NCBI GenBank assembly: GCA_020724545.1
Contig: DYGR01000006.1
Span: 21,626-85,625 of the forward strand
Direction: 5' to 3'
DNA from: Candidatus Methanoperedens nitratireducens
Lineage (GTDB): Archaea > Halobacteriota > Methanosarcinia > Methanosarcinales > Methanoperedenaceae
Length of the DNA: 64,000 nt
Part shown: positions 45,766 through 54,871 of the stretch, piece after piece
Layout of the letters: each line of letters begins with the position of its first letter
Position numbering within the stretch: position 1 is the stretch's first letter
Made by a program: the position numbers and the translations under genes
The notes under the pieces: model-generated
Databases searched by the model: none
What the model saw: the letters and a program-made list of their open reading frames with translations, nothing else
What the model was told of the DNA's origin: nothing

Positions 45766-46995
45766 CTACAAAAATCCCCTCATTAGTTTTATTGCGCAAA
45801 AATCCCCGCACATGGTGCACGGCCCTTCTTCTGGCGCTAATTCCCTTGCCCTCTCGCTGTCGATCGCGTAGTTCAACTGCCCCTCCCAGTCAAGTTCTGC
45901 CCTTTTTTTTGCAAGATACATATCCCTCTCGTTGGGTCCGTATTTTATCGAATCCCCTATGTGTGCGGCTATCTTAAAAGCGATAAGTCCCTCCTTTACC
46001 TGCTCCGGGCCAGGGAGACCCAGGTGCTCGGAGGGCGTGATATAGCACAGGTAATCCGCCCCTGCACCGCTTGCCATGCTCGCGCCTACGGCTCCGGCAA
46101 TATGGTCGTATCCTACTGCCACATCTGTAGGCAGCGGCCCTGCCACAAACAATGGAAAAGAAGAGCAGCGTTTATGGAACTTCACGTACTCAGCTATCCT
46201 GTCAGCGCGCACATGTCCGCCCATCCCCTCTATTATCACCTGAACACCCTCCTCGTTTGCACGTTTTGCAAGTCTCACGTTCTGCCTTATCTCCTCAAGC
46301 TGGGCCCTGTCCCTTGTATCATGTATGCAGCCGCTTCTCATTGTGTTCCCAAGCGAGAGGACAATGTCATATCTCTTCAGGATCTTTAAGATCATATCGA
46401 AATTCTCTATGAACGGGTTTTCACAGTTATTGATCAGCATGTAAGCGCTCGTTATCGAACCCCCTTTGGACACCATACCCATTATCCTTTTTCCCCCCTT
46501 CAGCATGCCCAGCATCTTACTATCAATGCAGTGGAGCACAAAAGAACTGACACCCTCCTCTGCCTGCTGCCTTATATTTTGAATGATATCCTCATGCGTC
46601 ATATTCCCAAGTCCCTTCTCAGCCGCTGCCTGATAGATTGGGATTGTTGTTACAGGCAGCGTGGTATTATCAAATATCCTCTTGCGTATGCCTGTTATAT
46701 CCCCTCCCATGGAAAGATCGGTCAGGGTATCAGCACCGTACTTCTCTGCTATCCTGGCCTTCTCAACTTCCTCACCAGGGTTGATTCTTAAAGAGGATGT
46801 ACCGATATTGACATTCACTTTTGTTGCAAGATCTCTGCCGATACCAACCGATTTTTTCCCCCTGCTCATGATAGCAACACTCCCCTCTGCTATCCGGGAG
46901 AGCAAAACCTGAATATCGATGCCTTCTGCTTCTGAAACTGCTTCCATCTGAGGGGTAACAGCCAGATCCCTGGCCTGCTCTATCTGCGTTCTCAT
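45766..46995 (-). CDS. thiC: Phosphomethylpyrimidine synthase ThiC
   Basis: 409 aa, normal for archaea and shorter than bacterial ThiC. Motifs: GTSSLRINPGEEVEKA-like N-part, VTTIPIYQAAAEKG, and the C-terminal iron-sulfur ligands CTMCGDFCAIK. It turns aminoimidazole ribotide into the thiamine pyrimidine through radical SAM chemistry. It overlaps metF by 4 nt and is last in a four-gene operon with folate-C1 genes, an unusual link. Confidence 0.95.
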   Translation of the reverse strand: MRTQIEQARDLAVTPQMEAVSEAEGIDIQVLLSRIAEGSVAIMSRGKKSVGIGRDLATKVNVNIGTSSLRINPGEEVEKARIAEKYGADTLTDLSMGGDITGIRKRIFDNTTLPVTTIPIYQAAAEKGLGNMTHEDIIQNIRQQAEEGVSSFVLHCIDSKMLGMLKGGKRIMGMVSKGGSITSAYMLINNCENPFIENFDMILKILKRYDIVLSLGNTMRSGCIHDTRDRAQLEEIRQNVRLAKRANEEGVQVIIEGMGGHVRADRIAEYVKFHKRCSSFPLFVAGPLPTDVAVGYDHIAGAVGASMASGAGADYLCYITPSEHLGLPGPEQVKEGLIAFKIAAHIGDSIKYGPNERDMYLAKKRAELDWEGQLNYAIDSERARELAPEEGPCTMCGDFCAIKLMRGFL

Positions 46996-47867
46996 CTTAT
47001 TTCCGCCATCTCAAGTATCCTGGCTGTATTCTCATGGTTCCCCACAGGCATAATATGTACGCCGTCACACAGCCCCTGCAGTTCTTTTATTAATCCTGCT
47101 GCTATCTCCATCCCTTTATCTACCGGATTTTTCGCTGTGCGCATCTGTTCGATTATGTGATCCGGGACTTTTATGCCAGGGATATTCTTATTAAGGAATA
47201 TTGCATTTTTTTCAGATCGCAGAGGGATTATGCCTGCTATTATTTTAATTCCATCAAAGGCCTCTGAACTCTCAATTTTATTCATAAATTCTGATAACTT
47301 CTGGGTATCAAAGACCGCCTGGATCTGGATAAACTCTGCACCCATTCTTCTTTTTTTCTTAAGCTTCATAAATCCAGGCTCATTTAGGTCTACACCGGCC
47401 ACAGCGCCTGAGCAGAAATCAGGCTTTCCGTCCAGCAAATTACCTGAGAGATCAAATCCCAGGTTTAATTTCTGGATCAATCCAAGAAGCTGGACAGAAT
47501 CCAGGTCATACACAGGCTTTGCTCCTTCATGGTCTCCCTTTGTTGTGTGATCCCCTGATACTACCAGAACATTGTGTATTCCCATTGCCGATGCACCCAG
47601 AAGCTCGGACTGAAGCGCAAGCCTGTTCCTGTCCCTGCATGTCAGGTGCATTATGGTCTCATATCCCCTCTGCGCGAGAAGGCTGCATGCTGCCGCAGGG
47701 CTCATCCGCATAATCGCCCTCTGGTTATCCGTGATATTAACCGCATCCACGATATCTTTTATAAGGCCTGCCTCTTTTATCATGCCTGCTATATCAGTAC
47801 CTTTTGGAGGGCTTATCTCGGCCGTGACTATGAATTTCCCGGAACTCAGTTTCTCCCTGAAGCTCAA
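46992..47867 (-). CDS. metF: Methylenetetrahydrofolate reductase, catalytic subunit MetF
   Basis: 291 aa TIM barrel. Visible: FIVTAEISPPKGTDIAG, DNQRAIMRMSPAAACSLLAQRG, LTCRDRNRLALQSELLGA, GDHTTKGDHEG. It reduces methylene-tetrahydrofolate to methyl-tetrahydrofolate. It overlaps metV by 4 nt (translational coupling). In methanogens folate-type MetF serves biosynthesis, whereas tetrahydromethanopterin carries the main C1 path. Confidence 0.95.
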   Translation of the reverse strand: MSFREKLSSGKFIVTAEISPPKGTDIAGMIKEAGLIKDIVDAVNITDNQRAIMRMSPAAACSLLAQRGYETIMHLTCRDRNRLALQSELLGASAMGIHNVLVVSGDHTTKGDHEGAKPVYDLDSVQLLGLIQKLNLGFDLSGNLLDGKPDFCSGAVAGVDLNEPGFMKLKKKRRMGAEFIQIQAVFDTQKLSEFMNKIESSEAFDGIKIIAGIIPLRSEKNAIFLNKNIPGIKVPDHIIEQMRTAKNPVDKGMEIAAGLIKELQGLCDGVHIMPVGNHENTARILEMAEIR

Positions 47868-48487
47868 TTCTTCCTCCTCTGCTTTTTTGAGTGGTCTTTT
47901 GGTTCGTGGATGATCTCAAGATACTCAAGCTTACCCATTTTTTTAAGCCTCTCATAAATACCATCCCATGCACAGGGTCGATCATCCACCTCGCATTTTC
48001 CATCAGCAGCGCCCCCGCATGGTCCATTAAGCAGTCCCTTTGCACACTGTACAAGCGGGCATATCCCGCCGTACTCCCAGATCGTGCATTCCCCGCACAT
48101 ACCGCACTGCTCTTTCACGATCTCATCCCGGCAGACCCCTCCCAGGGAATCTGTATCAAGCGCTGGATAGACCTGGATTCCTGAAAGCATTGATATGATG
48201 GATGCTCCTCCCCCGCAGGACATAACAAGCAGGGCATCTGCATCTTTAATTCTGGGATTAAAAGACAGCACCTCATCCCATGAGGCTATACTGCATACAG
48301 AACTTAAAACAGTCCACTCCACAATATTCTTCCTGGCGGCAGCCAGTCTTTTCTTCATATCGAGTACCTCAGATTCACCGCCAACATGGGTCTTTGTTGC
48401 ACATTTTCCGCAGCCGATTATGAAAATATTCTGCTCTTTCAGTACCTGGAGTATATCTTTAAATTCCTTTTGCCTTGATATTATCAT
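47864..48487 (-). CDS. metV: MetV-like iron-sulfur subunit of methylene-H4F reductase
   Basis: 207 aa. Cys-rich ends: CGKCATKTHVGG, then CGMCGECTIWEYGGICPLVQC and CGGAADGKC. This matches the methylenetetrahydrofolate reductase C-terminal (MetV) family, which joins MetF in acetogen and archaeal enzymes. There is no separate NADH domain, so ferredoxin or another donor is likely. It lies 2 bp from the dihydropteroate-synthase gene. Confidence 0.9.
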   Translation of the reverse strand: MIISRQKEFKDILQVLKEQNIFIIGCGKCATKTHVGGESEVLDMKKRLAAARKNIVEWTVLSSVCSIASWDEVLSFNPRIKDADALLVMSCGGGASIISMLSGIQVYPALDTDSLGGVCRDEIVKEQCGMCGECTIWEYGGICPLVQCAKGLLNGPCGGAADGKCEVDDRPCAWDGIYERLKKMGKLEYLEIIHEPKDHSKKQRRKN

Positions 48488-48489
48488 TT

Positions 48490-49710
48490 TTATCTTGAAT
48501 ACCTGAAAACAGTATCATCCTTTTTATAAATCAATTCTGCAAGCATATCAGCAATAAGAGGTAAATTCCTCACCTGGTGTTTTATCTTCTTTATAAGACG
48601 TTCGATCTGGAGCCGTGTCCCGATGATGATCAGGTTCACTTTATCTACCTCATGGGATACCGCTCCACGCGGAAGGGCCGCATCTCCTCCCCTTGCAAGC
48701 ATCTCCTGTTTTATTATCAATGCCTCTGTAGTGGTTACGTTCCTGAGCAGGATATTATATAACACGGTCTTATTTTTCATGACCTGGCTTCCGCTTCTGG
48801 TCACTCCCATGGATCTCATCGCTCTTTCGCTGTCATCCTGGTCTTTTATGTAGAGCAATTCAGCCTCAAAATCATCAGATCTCACTGCCGGTATTCTCGC
48901 CCTTGCAGCCTGCGCAACTTTTACAGCATCCACTGTGGGCGCCACATCATGCGTTCTGATGATGTGGGCTCCGTTTCGCACCGCAATCGCCGTGGCTGCA
49001 AGGCTTCCATAAAGTCGCTCACTCGCAGGTTTATTAAGTACATCACCGATAAACGATTTCCTGGATATCGCAGCAAGAATGGGCTTTTCGAAAACACGGA
49101 GCCTCTCAAGGTTATCTATAGTCTCATAATCGTACATGGGAAGCTTCTGCGCTGTCCATCTTCCGATAGCAGGGTCTATGATAATATTATCAGGATCTAC
49201 TCCCTTTCCCTCGGCATGGGATATTATCCTCTCAAGTGAATCCATTACCGCATCCATGCCAGCAGGATCGCCCGGAAGCTTATTGCTTGCCATCAGTATA
49301 GCAGGACAGCCATATTTTTCTGCCACATCCGCCATAGCGGTATCTGCCGTAAAACCGCTCACATCGTTTATGATATCAGCGCCAGCATCAAGCGCCTCAT
49401 CTGCTATATCAGAGAACATGGTATCAACAGATATTGAAACTCTGATATCCGAGAGGTGCTTTATTGCAGGAATGAGGCGCAAGCGCTCCTCTTCTTTTGA
49501 TATTCTACGGGCTTGAGGCCATGTGGAGCGGGCGCCAACATCAATCAGGTCTGCGCCCTCATCGATCATCCTCAGGGCAGCATCTAAAATAGAATCGGCC
49601 TGAACTACAGACCCTTTATAAAACGATTCTCTGCTCAGGTTTATTACACCCATTATCCTTACAGGCTGAGCATCTCCGATTTTCAATCCTGCAATGGTTT
49701 TTTCTATCAC
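48490..49710 (-). CDS. folP: Dihydropteroate synthase family protein with C-terminal extension
   Basis: 406 aa; bacterial FolP is about 280 aa. The core shows MGVINLSRESFYKGS, DVGARSTWPQA, ISVDTMFSDIADEAL, DIINDVSGF, IIDPAIGRW and ISRKSFIG. About 110 extra residues follow the barrel with a separate alpha/beta pattern (MGVTRSGSQVMKNKTVLYNILLR). It heads an operon with metV, metF and thiC, which fits a role in making the pterin cofactor that MetF uses. Confidence 0.9.
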   Translation of the reverse strand: MIEKTIAGLKIGDAQPVRIMGVINLSRESFYKGSVVQADSILDAALRMIDEGADLIDVGARSTWPQARRISKEEERLRLIPAIKHLSDIRVSISVDTMFSDIADEALDAGADIINDVSGFTADTAMADVAEKYGCPAILMASNKLPGDPAGMDAVMDSLERIISHAEGKGVDPDNIIIDPAIGRWTAQKLPMYDYETIDNLERLRVFEKPILAAISRKSFIGDVLNKPASERLYGSLAATAIAVRNGAHIIRTHDVAPTVDAVKVAQAARARIPAVRSDDFEAELLYIKDQDDSERAMRSMGVTRSGSQVMKNKTVLYNILLRNVTTTEALIIKQEMLARGGDAALPRGAVSHEVDKVNLIIIGTRLQIERLIKKIKHQVRNLPLIADMLAELIYKKDDTVFRYSR

Positions 49711-49832
49711 GTTTTCATCTAATACTTTTTACAATTATAAAAATGTAACCTTAACACATAACGTTTTCAATAGTTCAAATACCATATATCAATTATCAGT
49801 ACTTGTAAATAATGGGTAGCGTAATAAAAAAT

Positions 49833-50276
49833 TTAAGAAGAAACATCCACAACCCTGACCTTAAAATGTAATGTTTTTCCAGATAAAGGATGGTTTAGGT
49901 CAATAGCTACTGTTTCATCTGTCACTTCTATTATCTTTGCAGGTATCTGTCTCCCATCCGGCAGACTTATCAAAAACCTCATCCCGGACTTTAGCTCCTC
50001 TTTAGGAAACTTTTCTCTTGGTAGTGTCCTGACTAATTCAGGATTATACTCACCATAGGCATCCGATGGTTGTAATGTGATATCTTTTTGATCTCCTTTT
50101 TCCATTCCTATCACTGCATCGTCAAAGCCTTTTATTACCTGTCCAGCACCAGCTACAAACTCCAGTGATTTATCATGCCTTTTAGAACTGTCAAAAACTG
50201 TTCCATCATCTAAAGTCCCTTCATACTCAACTGTTACTTTATCCCCTGTTTTAATCGTAATTTTATCAACCCCCAT
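49833..50276 (-). CDS. FKBP-type peptidyl-prolyl isomerase, SlyD-like
   Basis: 147 aa. FKBP fold pieces VTVEYEGTLDDGTVFDSSK, FVAGAGQVIKGFDDAVIGM; an insert-in-flap chaperone domain (about 68-125) holds DAYGEYNPELVRTLPREKF. The C-terminus returns to the FKBP strand (LHFKVRVVDV). No His-rich metal tail. It acts as a cytosolic folding helper. Confidence 0.94.
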   Translation of the reverse strand: MGVDKITIKTGDKVTVEYEGTLDDGTVFDSSKRHDKSLEFVAGAGQVIKGFDDAVIGMEKGDQKDITLQPSDAYGEYNPELVRTLPREKFPKEELKSGMRFLISLPDGRQIPAKIIEVTDETVAIDLNHPLSGKTLHFKVRVVDVSS

Positions 50277-50355
50277 TTAATCGTAAAAAGCATTTGACTC
50301 GATTTACGAATTGTTCACGGTTAAATTAATTAAGTTTTTATTGCTATTATTACTT

Positions 50356-50679
50356 AAGTCTTATCCATCCGTAGTTGAGGCGAAATTTGCTTATAAGAAT
50401 GATGCCGATGGATTACAACAGGCTAAGGAGTATGCTGAACTTCTTGGTCTCAAGTTTGCATATTCCACAAATGGTAAAGGAATCGTTGAACACGATTTTA
50501 TCACTGGCAATGATACTGATTTGGAGTAGAAAGGATAACAGTGATACCTATCGGTATTTCGGAAACCCGATTTATACTTATAGCCTGAAACAGGGTATCG
50601 AGGATGGTTTCCTGGCGCCGTACCGGGTTCACAGAGTCGTTCCAAGTATCGATGCCACTGGCTGGCGGCCGACAAAAGG
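50356..50679 (+). pseudogene. hsdR: Remnant of type I restriction enzyme R subunit (HsdR), internally deleted and frameshifted
   Basis: Two pieces in different frames: [20 protein letters not shown] and [20 protein letters not shown] (nuclease-type N-terminal part) end at 50529, then [20 protein letters not shown] and [20 protein letters not shown] (a later helicase-domain piece) run to about 50679. Roughly 300 codons between them are missing. It is not functional. The nearest chromosome-type gene is FKBP, divergent at 50276. Confidence 0.7.
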
Positions 50680-51106
50680 TTTGTTGTTCATTCACAGCAG
50701 TTTATCTTATCGCGCATTGATGCCCGTAACGGGGCTTTTGGTCTTATTCCAGAGCCTCTTGATGGCGCGGTGGTTTAGGAAGAAGGCGGTGGAGGAGGCG
50801 GAGGCGCTAATTAAGGCAGCATATAAAAAAATCTTTGAAAATCTCAAATCATGCCAGCAGCTTCCACTTAATAAAATCACAATGTCAAGGAGACTGTTGC
50901 AAATTCAGCAGGAACAAAAATGCTGCGGACGAATATGAAATGGTTTCGGCAGCTATTAGTTCCCCTCCCGCCCCTTCCCGAACAGCGCCGCATCGTCGCC
51001 TACCTTGACGCTCTTCAGGCCAAAGTGGAAGCGCTCAGGCGCCTCCAGGCAGAGACCGGCGCCGAACTGGATGCGCTGCTGCCGGCTGTGCTTGACAAAG
51101 TATTTT
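50680..51106 (+). pseudogene. hsdS: Remnants of type I restriction specificity subunit (HsdS)
   Basis: A fragment [20 protein letters not shown] (50680-50778, ending in TAG) resembles an HsdS recognition domain. Further on, QLLVPLPPLPEQRRIVAYLD and AKVEALRRLQAETGAELDAL (about 50945-51106) match the conserved C-terminal helix of HsdS. The HsdR piece runs straight into HsdS, so genes were fused by deletion. No HsdM was seen. Confidence 0.7.
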
Positions 51107-51669
51107 TTCTCCAGAAGAGGGACTTCACCTGCTTTTGGCCGACCTCTTTTCTCTCTTTTAACCGTTCTCTCCACTTCAATTATAGAAGATGTTAGCTCAT
51201 GAAGTTGAGGTTTATTCTCTTTATAAAACTTTTCAATTTCGATTTTGGCGTCCTTCTCACAGAAAAACTCTCTTTTGGTGATCCCTTCTGTTATTTTCTC
51301 CAATTCACGTTTTTCCTTCTCGACTTTAGAATCAAGAGCATTTAACTTTCTTTTATCAAGTGAAATGGCTTGATTTATCAGTTCCTCAGCAAGGGTATAT
51401 CTCTCAGGCAGACGGGAGATCATGTCTACCCTATATTCCTTGAACAGCATGAGGTTGTCCTCTGTAACTGCTGCACTATCTGCTGTATAGAGCAAAAAGT
51501 CATCCTCACTTTTCTGCAATGCCTTCCGTACAGTTTTTATCCAGCCATTATTGAATGTCATATCAGATGTGTTGCCAGACATTACCTGGCCAGTTGAGGA
51601 AGCTTCATCTGGTTCATCAACTGGCCGAGTAATGGCAGGTAATCTGCCCGATATGCACTTAGTTATCAT
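51107..51669 (-). pseudogene. Truncated IS1634-family transposase
   Basis: Reading from 51669: VMSGNTSDMTFNNGWIKTVR, DFLLYTADSAAVTEDNLMLF, DMISRLPERYTLAEELINQA, up to RGRPKAGEVPLLEKKYF. This is the middle part of the IS1634 catalytic region (the second Asp is probably DSA). It lacks both ends; at 51107 the frame meets HsdS sequence on the other strand. A different piece of a similar transposase lies at 34714-34941. Confidence 0.7.
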
Positions 51670-51699
51670 AGCTGTTGTAAGTTATTTTCATCCATAGAG

Positions 51700-52506
51700 T
51701 TAATTTATCTGCAATCTCTCAAGCATCCTCTTACCCTTGCGCACATCCTCTATAGAAAAAACCTCAAGATTATATACGCCATTAAAATTAAGCTCTTTTA
51801 GTACTGAGAAATCGATGTTGCCCTCTCCTGGCGCACTGTGCATGTCCCCCAGGTATTTTCCTCCCTGTCTGCCGATGTTATCGTGCACATGCACATGTGC
51901 AACACTGCCCCTCAGTTCTCTTGCGAAGTCTCGCAGTTTCTCCATATCCCCACTGTATGTCAGGTTCGCATGCCCTATATCAAAGGTGGCCTTTAAATTT
52001 GGTGAGTTCACCTCTTTTATAGCACGCAGATGCTCTTCTACCGTACAGCACAGGTTGGTCGGATCTGTTCCCTCCTTATTCTCAAGTCCGAGAATAACCC
52101 CGCAGTTTTCAGCTTCGCTTGAGAGGCGCCCCAGGTTATCCACCATCTGCGTGAAGGATTCCTCCCTATCTCCAATAGCCTTACCCGGGTGGATCACGAC
52201 CACACCTGAACCAAGTTCGCAGGCCAGGGAAATGTTCTCCTCCATGAGCCTGAACTGTGCTTTACCCATATGCGCCGTATCCACTATGAGTTCGACAGGG
52301 TAGGTCTGTGCCTCCCCATAATATGGAGCATGGGTTGATGTGAGTACACTATCAGTTGAGAGGCTGTCGTGCAGCTTATATACATTCTCCTTTATCAATT
52401 CGCTCCCCCTGTACAGCCCGAGCCTGGGGATGTAGAGCTCTATGCTCTTTACCTCCCTGCGCAGCTCGGGCAGGGGTGCAGCAAATGAAGAAGCGCCTAT
52501 GATCAT
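51700..52506 (-). CDS. Sugar-phosphate isomerase/epimerase-like TIM-barrel protein
   Basis: 268 aa. Xylose-isomerase/AP-endonuclease-type barrel: VVVIHPGKAIGDREES, VILGLENKEGTDPTN, LKATFDIGHANLTYS, VAHVHVHDNIGRQGGKYLGDMHSAPGEGNIDF, each carrying the metal-binding His, Glu or Asp residues of the family. Substrate unknown. Length is normal and the gene is complete. Confidence 0.88.
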   Translation of the reverse strand: MIIGASSFAAPLPELRREVKSIELYIPRLGLYRGSELIKENVYKLHDSLSTDSVLTSTHAPYYGEAQTYPVELIVDTAHMGKAQFRLMEENISLACELGSGVVVIHPGKAIGDREESFTQMVDNLGRLSSEAENCGVILGLENKEGTDPTNLCCTVEEHLRAIKEVNSPNLKATFDIGHANLTYSGDMEKLRDFARELRGSVAHVHVHDNIGRQGGKYLGDMHSAPGEGNIDFSVLKELNFNGVYNLEVFSIEDVRKGKRMLERLQIN

Positions 52507-52625
52507 TACTACCTTATATGTATGCTATTGCGTGCATTTAAAGGATGCTCTTATCCTAAAGGCAAAGTATAAAATAGGCTCTAGGAGAAGAAGAGAGTAG
52601 ATGCGATTAATATGGATAGATTAAT

Positions 52626-52973
52626 ATGGATAGGCAAAAAATAATCTTCATGGGGTTACTGGGTGCTGTATTTTTCCTTTCAGGGCTGTACTATAGAATC
52701 TTTGATCCGTCCAGGAGTGATATCTCTTATGAATATCTCGGCATTGGGACATGGTCGGCAGGCATTATATTCTACATACTTTATCCAAAGTATAAGGAAT
52801 TCGCGTCACTCATCCTGGGCCTCCTGGTACTGCACGCAGGAGTATTACTTCTTCTAAAAGAAAAACTCTCAAACCCCAAGCTTCTGGGTGCTTTAGTATT
52901 CACTGCCGGAATAATTGTTGTGCTAAGTTCCGGCTTTTCGGATTATATGAAAAAGAGAAAGACTAAAAAGTAG
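52626..52973 (+). CDS. Small membrane protein of unknown function (115 aa)
   Basis: Four hydrophobic segments at about 5-22, 40-57, 59-78 and 85-104, with a basic C-terminus (KKRKTKK). Start ATG at 52626. No family recognised. It is followed 117 bp later by an SDR gene. Confidence 0.6.
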   Translation: MDRQKIIFMGLLGAVFFLSGLYYRIFDPSRSDISYEYLGIGTWSAGIIFYILYPKYKEFASLILGLLVLHAGVLLLLKEKLSNPKLLGALVFTAGIIVVLSSGFSDYMKKRKTKK

Positions 52974-53090
52974 GGATAAGAAAGCAAATCGCTTGAAATC
53001 CTGGGAAGAATATAAGTTCACAGGATACTAAAATGAGATCATAGATTTCGGGGGAATGCGAGAGCTGAATGAAATAAAGGAGGTATCTAA

Positions 53091-53852
53091 TTGACTGGAA
53101 GTCTAAAAGGTAAAGTCGCCCTGGTGACAGGTGGAAGTCTGGGAATAGGCAGGGCCTGTGCGCTTGTGTTTGCCAGGGAAGGGGCAAAAGTAGCGGTAGC
53201 TGACGTCCTGATTGAAGATGGAGAGAGGGTAGTGCGGGAGATCAATGAGGCAGGTGGCGAGGCAATATTCGTCAGGACTGATGTATCACGGGCTGTCGAG
53301 GTCGAGGCATTGATCAATACGGTCATAAAGGCCTATGGCCGCCTGGATTACGCCATTAACAATGCCGGCATCGAGGGGACTATTGCCCCGACTGTGAACT
53401 GCACTGAGGAGAACTGGGACCGCACGATTAACATAAACCTGAAAGGCGTATGGCTGTGCATGAAATACGAGATTCCACAGATGATCAAGCAGGGCGGCGG
53501 GGCAATCGTCAACATGGCATCTGTGGCCGGGCTGGTTGGTTTTAAGGGCCTGCCCGCCTACTGTGCATCCAAGGGCGGTGTAGTGCAGCTGACGCGCACT
53601 GCTGCTCTGGAGTATGCCCGGGACGGCATCCGTATTAACGCAGTGTGCCCTGGCGTTATCCGCACACCTATGGTAGAGAGGGTCACTGGCGGTAAACCGG
53701 AGGCTGAAGCACAGTTCATTGCGCTTGAACCTGTAGGACGGATGGGCAGGCCGGAAGAGGTGGCTGAAGCAGCAGTATGGCTGTGCTCGGATGGGGCTTC
53801 ATTTGTTACAGGCCATCCCATGGTTGTAGATGGCGGTCTTGTTGCGCAATAG
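53091..53852 (+). CDS. Short-chain dehydrogenase/reductase
   Basis: 253 aa, TTG start with a strong AAAGGAGGT 6 nt upstream (53076-53084). Classical SDR marks: cofactor loop TGGSLGIGRA, NNAG (YAINNAGIEG), catalytic Ser/Tyr/Lys in MASVAG and AYCASKGG, PGVIRTPM. Asp at VADV suggests NAD(H). It is GC-richer and more bacterial in style than its neighbours, so it may be acquired. Substrate unknown. The group II intron fragment begins about 10 bp after the stop. Confidence 0.92.
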   Translation: MTGSLKGKVALVTGGSLGIGRACALVFAREGAKVAVADVLIEDGERVVREINEAGGEAIFVRTDVSRAVEVEALINTVIKAYGRLDYAINNAGIEGTIAPTVNCTEENWDRTININLKGVWLCMKYEIPQMIKQGGGAIVNMASVAGLVGFKGLPAYCASKGGVVQLTRTAALEYARDGIRINAVCPGVIRTPMVERVTGGKPEAEAQFIALEPVGRMGRPEEVAEAAVWLCSDGASFVTGHPMVVDGGLVAQ

Positions 53853-53862
53853 CACCTGGTAA

Positions 53863-54240
53863 GTGAGAATGCGATTGAGGAAAGGCTAGCCACCACCTCA
53901 GAACTGAACCCCACACCCAGACTGGTAACAGTCTGATGTCTTGGAATATAGCAGAGAGCCCTGCGACACTGCGAGGTGCTGTGAGTCCAACGGGGTCTAA
54001 GACCGTAGCATGGTATCAAATGGTGACTATGGGAACTCGGGAGACCCAGTATGCTCTCCCAAAAGGAGTAAGCGATATCAAGCCTATGAACGGTAAGATA
54101 TTGCAGATGGCATTCTGGGAGTCGGATCAGTTCATAGTACTGTTGAAGCAGGGTAACTCCTGTAGAGGGAAGGGACTGACAGGAGCACGAGTGACGTCAG
54201 GGTCACATCTATCGGCGAAACAGTTGAACAAATCCTTGAG
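53863..54240 (+). ncRNA. 5' part of a group II intron (domain I to start of the intron protein)
   Basis: From GTGAG at 53863 the sequence has hallmark domain I elements: ACTGGTAACAGTCTGATG, TATGGGAACTCGGGAGACCC, and ATGAACGGTAAGATATTGC. A frame at 54107 gives MAFWESDQFIVLLKQGNSC and RGKGLTGARVTSGSHLSAK, the usual N-terminus of an intron-encoded protein. It stops resembling one after about 44 codons (54238), where the AbrB gene region begins. Splicing alone is impossible because the catalytic domains are missing here. Confidence 0.7.
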
Positions 54241-54267
54241 GCCCATCCTCGACTTTGAGGATTTGTA

Positions 54268-54531
54268 TCAAGCAAAAACCGACGGATGCTTTTTCCTGAT
54301 TTTTTCTTTGACGTCACTTCGCACCTTATCAACTACGGCATCAATATCGATATTTTTGAAATCTTTCTCAAGCTGTTCCGCCAGTTCTTCAATCTTTATT
54401 TTTTTGATGATTAAAAGGTCGTTTTTAACATCTGCTATGAGCAGCTTGGAGCCTTCGTCAAGCTTCAGCTTCTTGCGTAGAGCGCCTGGAATAACTATCC
54501 TGCCGGCTTTGTCGATGCTCACAATTTCCAT
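54268..54531 (-). CDS. AbrB-family DNA-binding protein
   Basis: 87 aa. The swapped-hairpin fold is seen in VSIDKAGRIVIPGALRKKLKL followed by EGSKLLIADVKNDLLII. The C-terminal half is a charged helix (EELAEQLEKDFKNIDIDAVV). Such archaeal AbrB/MazE-like proteins often pair with a toxin, but no toxin gene lies beside it. It sits between the intron piece and the hydrogenase operon. Confidence 0.85.
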   Translation of the reverse strand: MEIVSIDKAGRIVIPGALRKKLKLDEGSKLLIADVKNDLLIIKKIKIEELAEQLEKDFKNIDIDAVVDKVRSDVKEKIRKKHPSVFA

Positions 54532-54534
54532 GAT

Positions 54535-54549
54535 ATACCATAATGGTAT
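54535..54549. promoter_or_regulatory. Palindrome ATACCAT-A-ATGGTAT just upstream of abrB
   Basis: Seven-base arms with a single-base centre, 4 bp before the abrB start codon (54531). TTGGTATAAT follows at 54551-54560. It is a good candidate operator for self-regulation, and its promoter would face the minus strand. Confidence 0.55.
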
Positions 54550-54609
54550 TTTGGTATAATAATGTTTTTAGCAGATTTTCTCCAATCTACGATCTAACAT
54601 TCTACTGCC

Positions 54610-54830
54610 TGTTTTCTTTACGCAGGAGCAGACCTGCACGGTGGGGTTTTAACCCGGCAGACACACGCTGCACAGCTCGCAGGGTCGCCTCCTCAAGCTT
54701 CGGGGCGTGCCGTCCCCATCAGGGGATGCGGGCTTGTACTGCACCTCTGGCGGCGCACCTGGAAGCGAGGCGCTCGCGGATTGGCGCATGTACGATAATT
54801 GGCCGTCGAGAGTGGAGGGAATGGAATTTT
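54610..54830. other. GC-rich patch, unexplained
   Basis: In otherwise AT-rich spacer, this stretch is strongly GC-rich (for example GCACCTGGAAGCGAGGCGCT). Both strands have short frames without clear homology. On the minus strand a Leu/Arg-rich tail (GLKPHRAGLLLRK) vaguely resembles the end of TnpB-type genes, but this is not certain. It could be a remnant of a mobile element or an RNA. Confidence 0.35.
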
Positions 54831-54871
54831 ATGAGAGCGGTGTAAATTTTGATCTCTTTCTTAGCGAAAGC

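Noticed and set aside
50956..51106. Extension of the minus-strand transposase frame to 50956
   Set aside because: That stretch is the reverse of HsdS C-terminal coding sequence on the plus strand, so the transposase ends near 51107.
53936..54559. 207-codon plus-strand frame as one gene
   Set aside because: The first part overlaps structured intron RNA, the middle is the start of an intron protein and the end is antisense to abrB, so it is a chance fusion.
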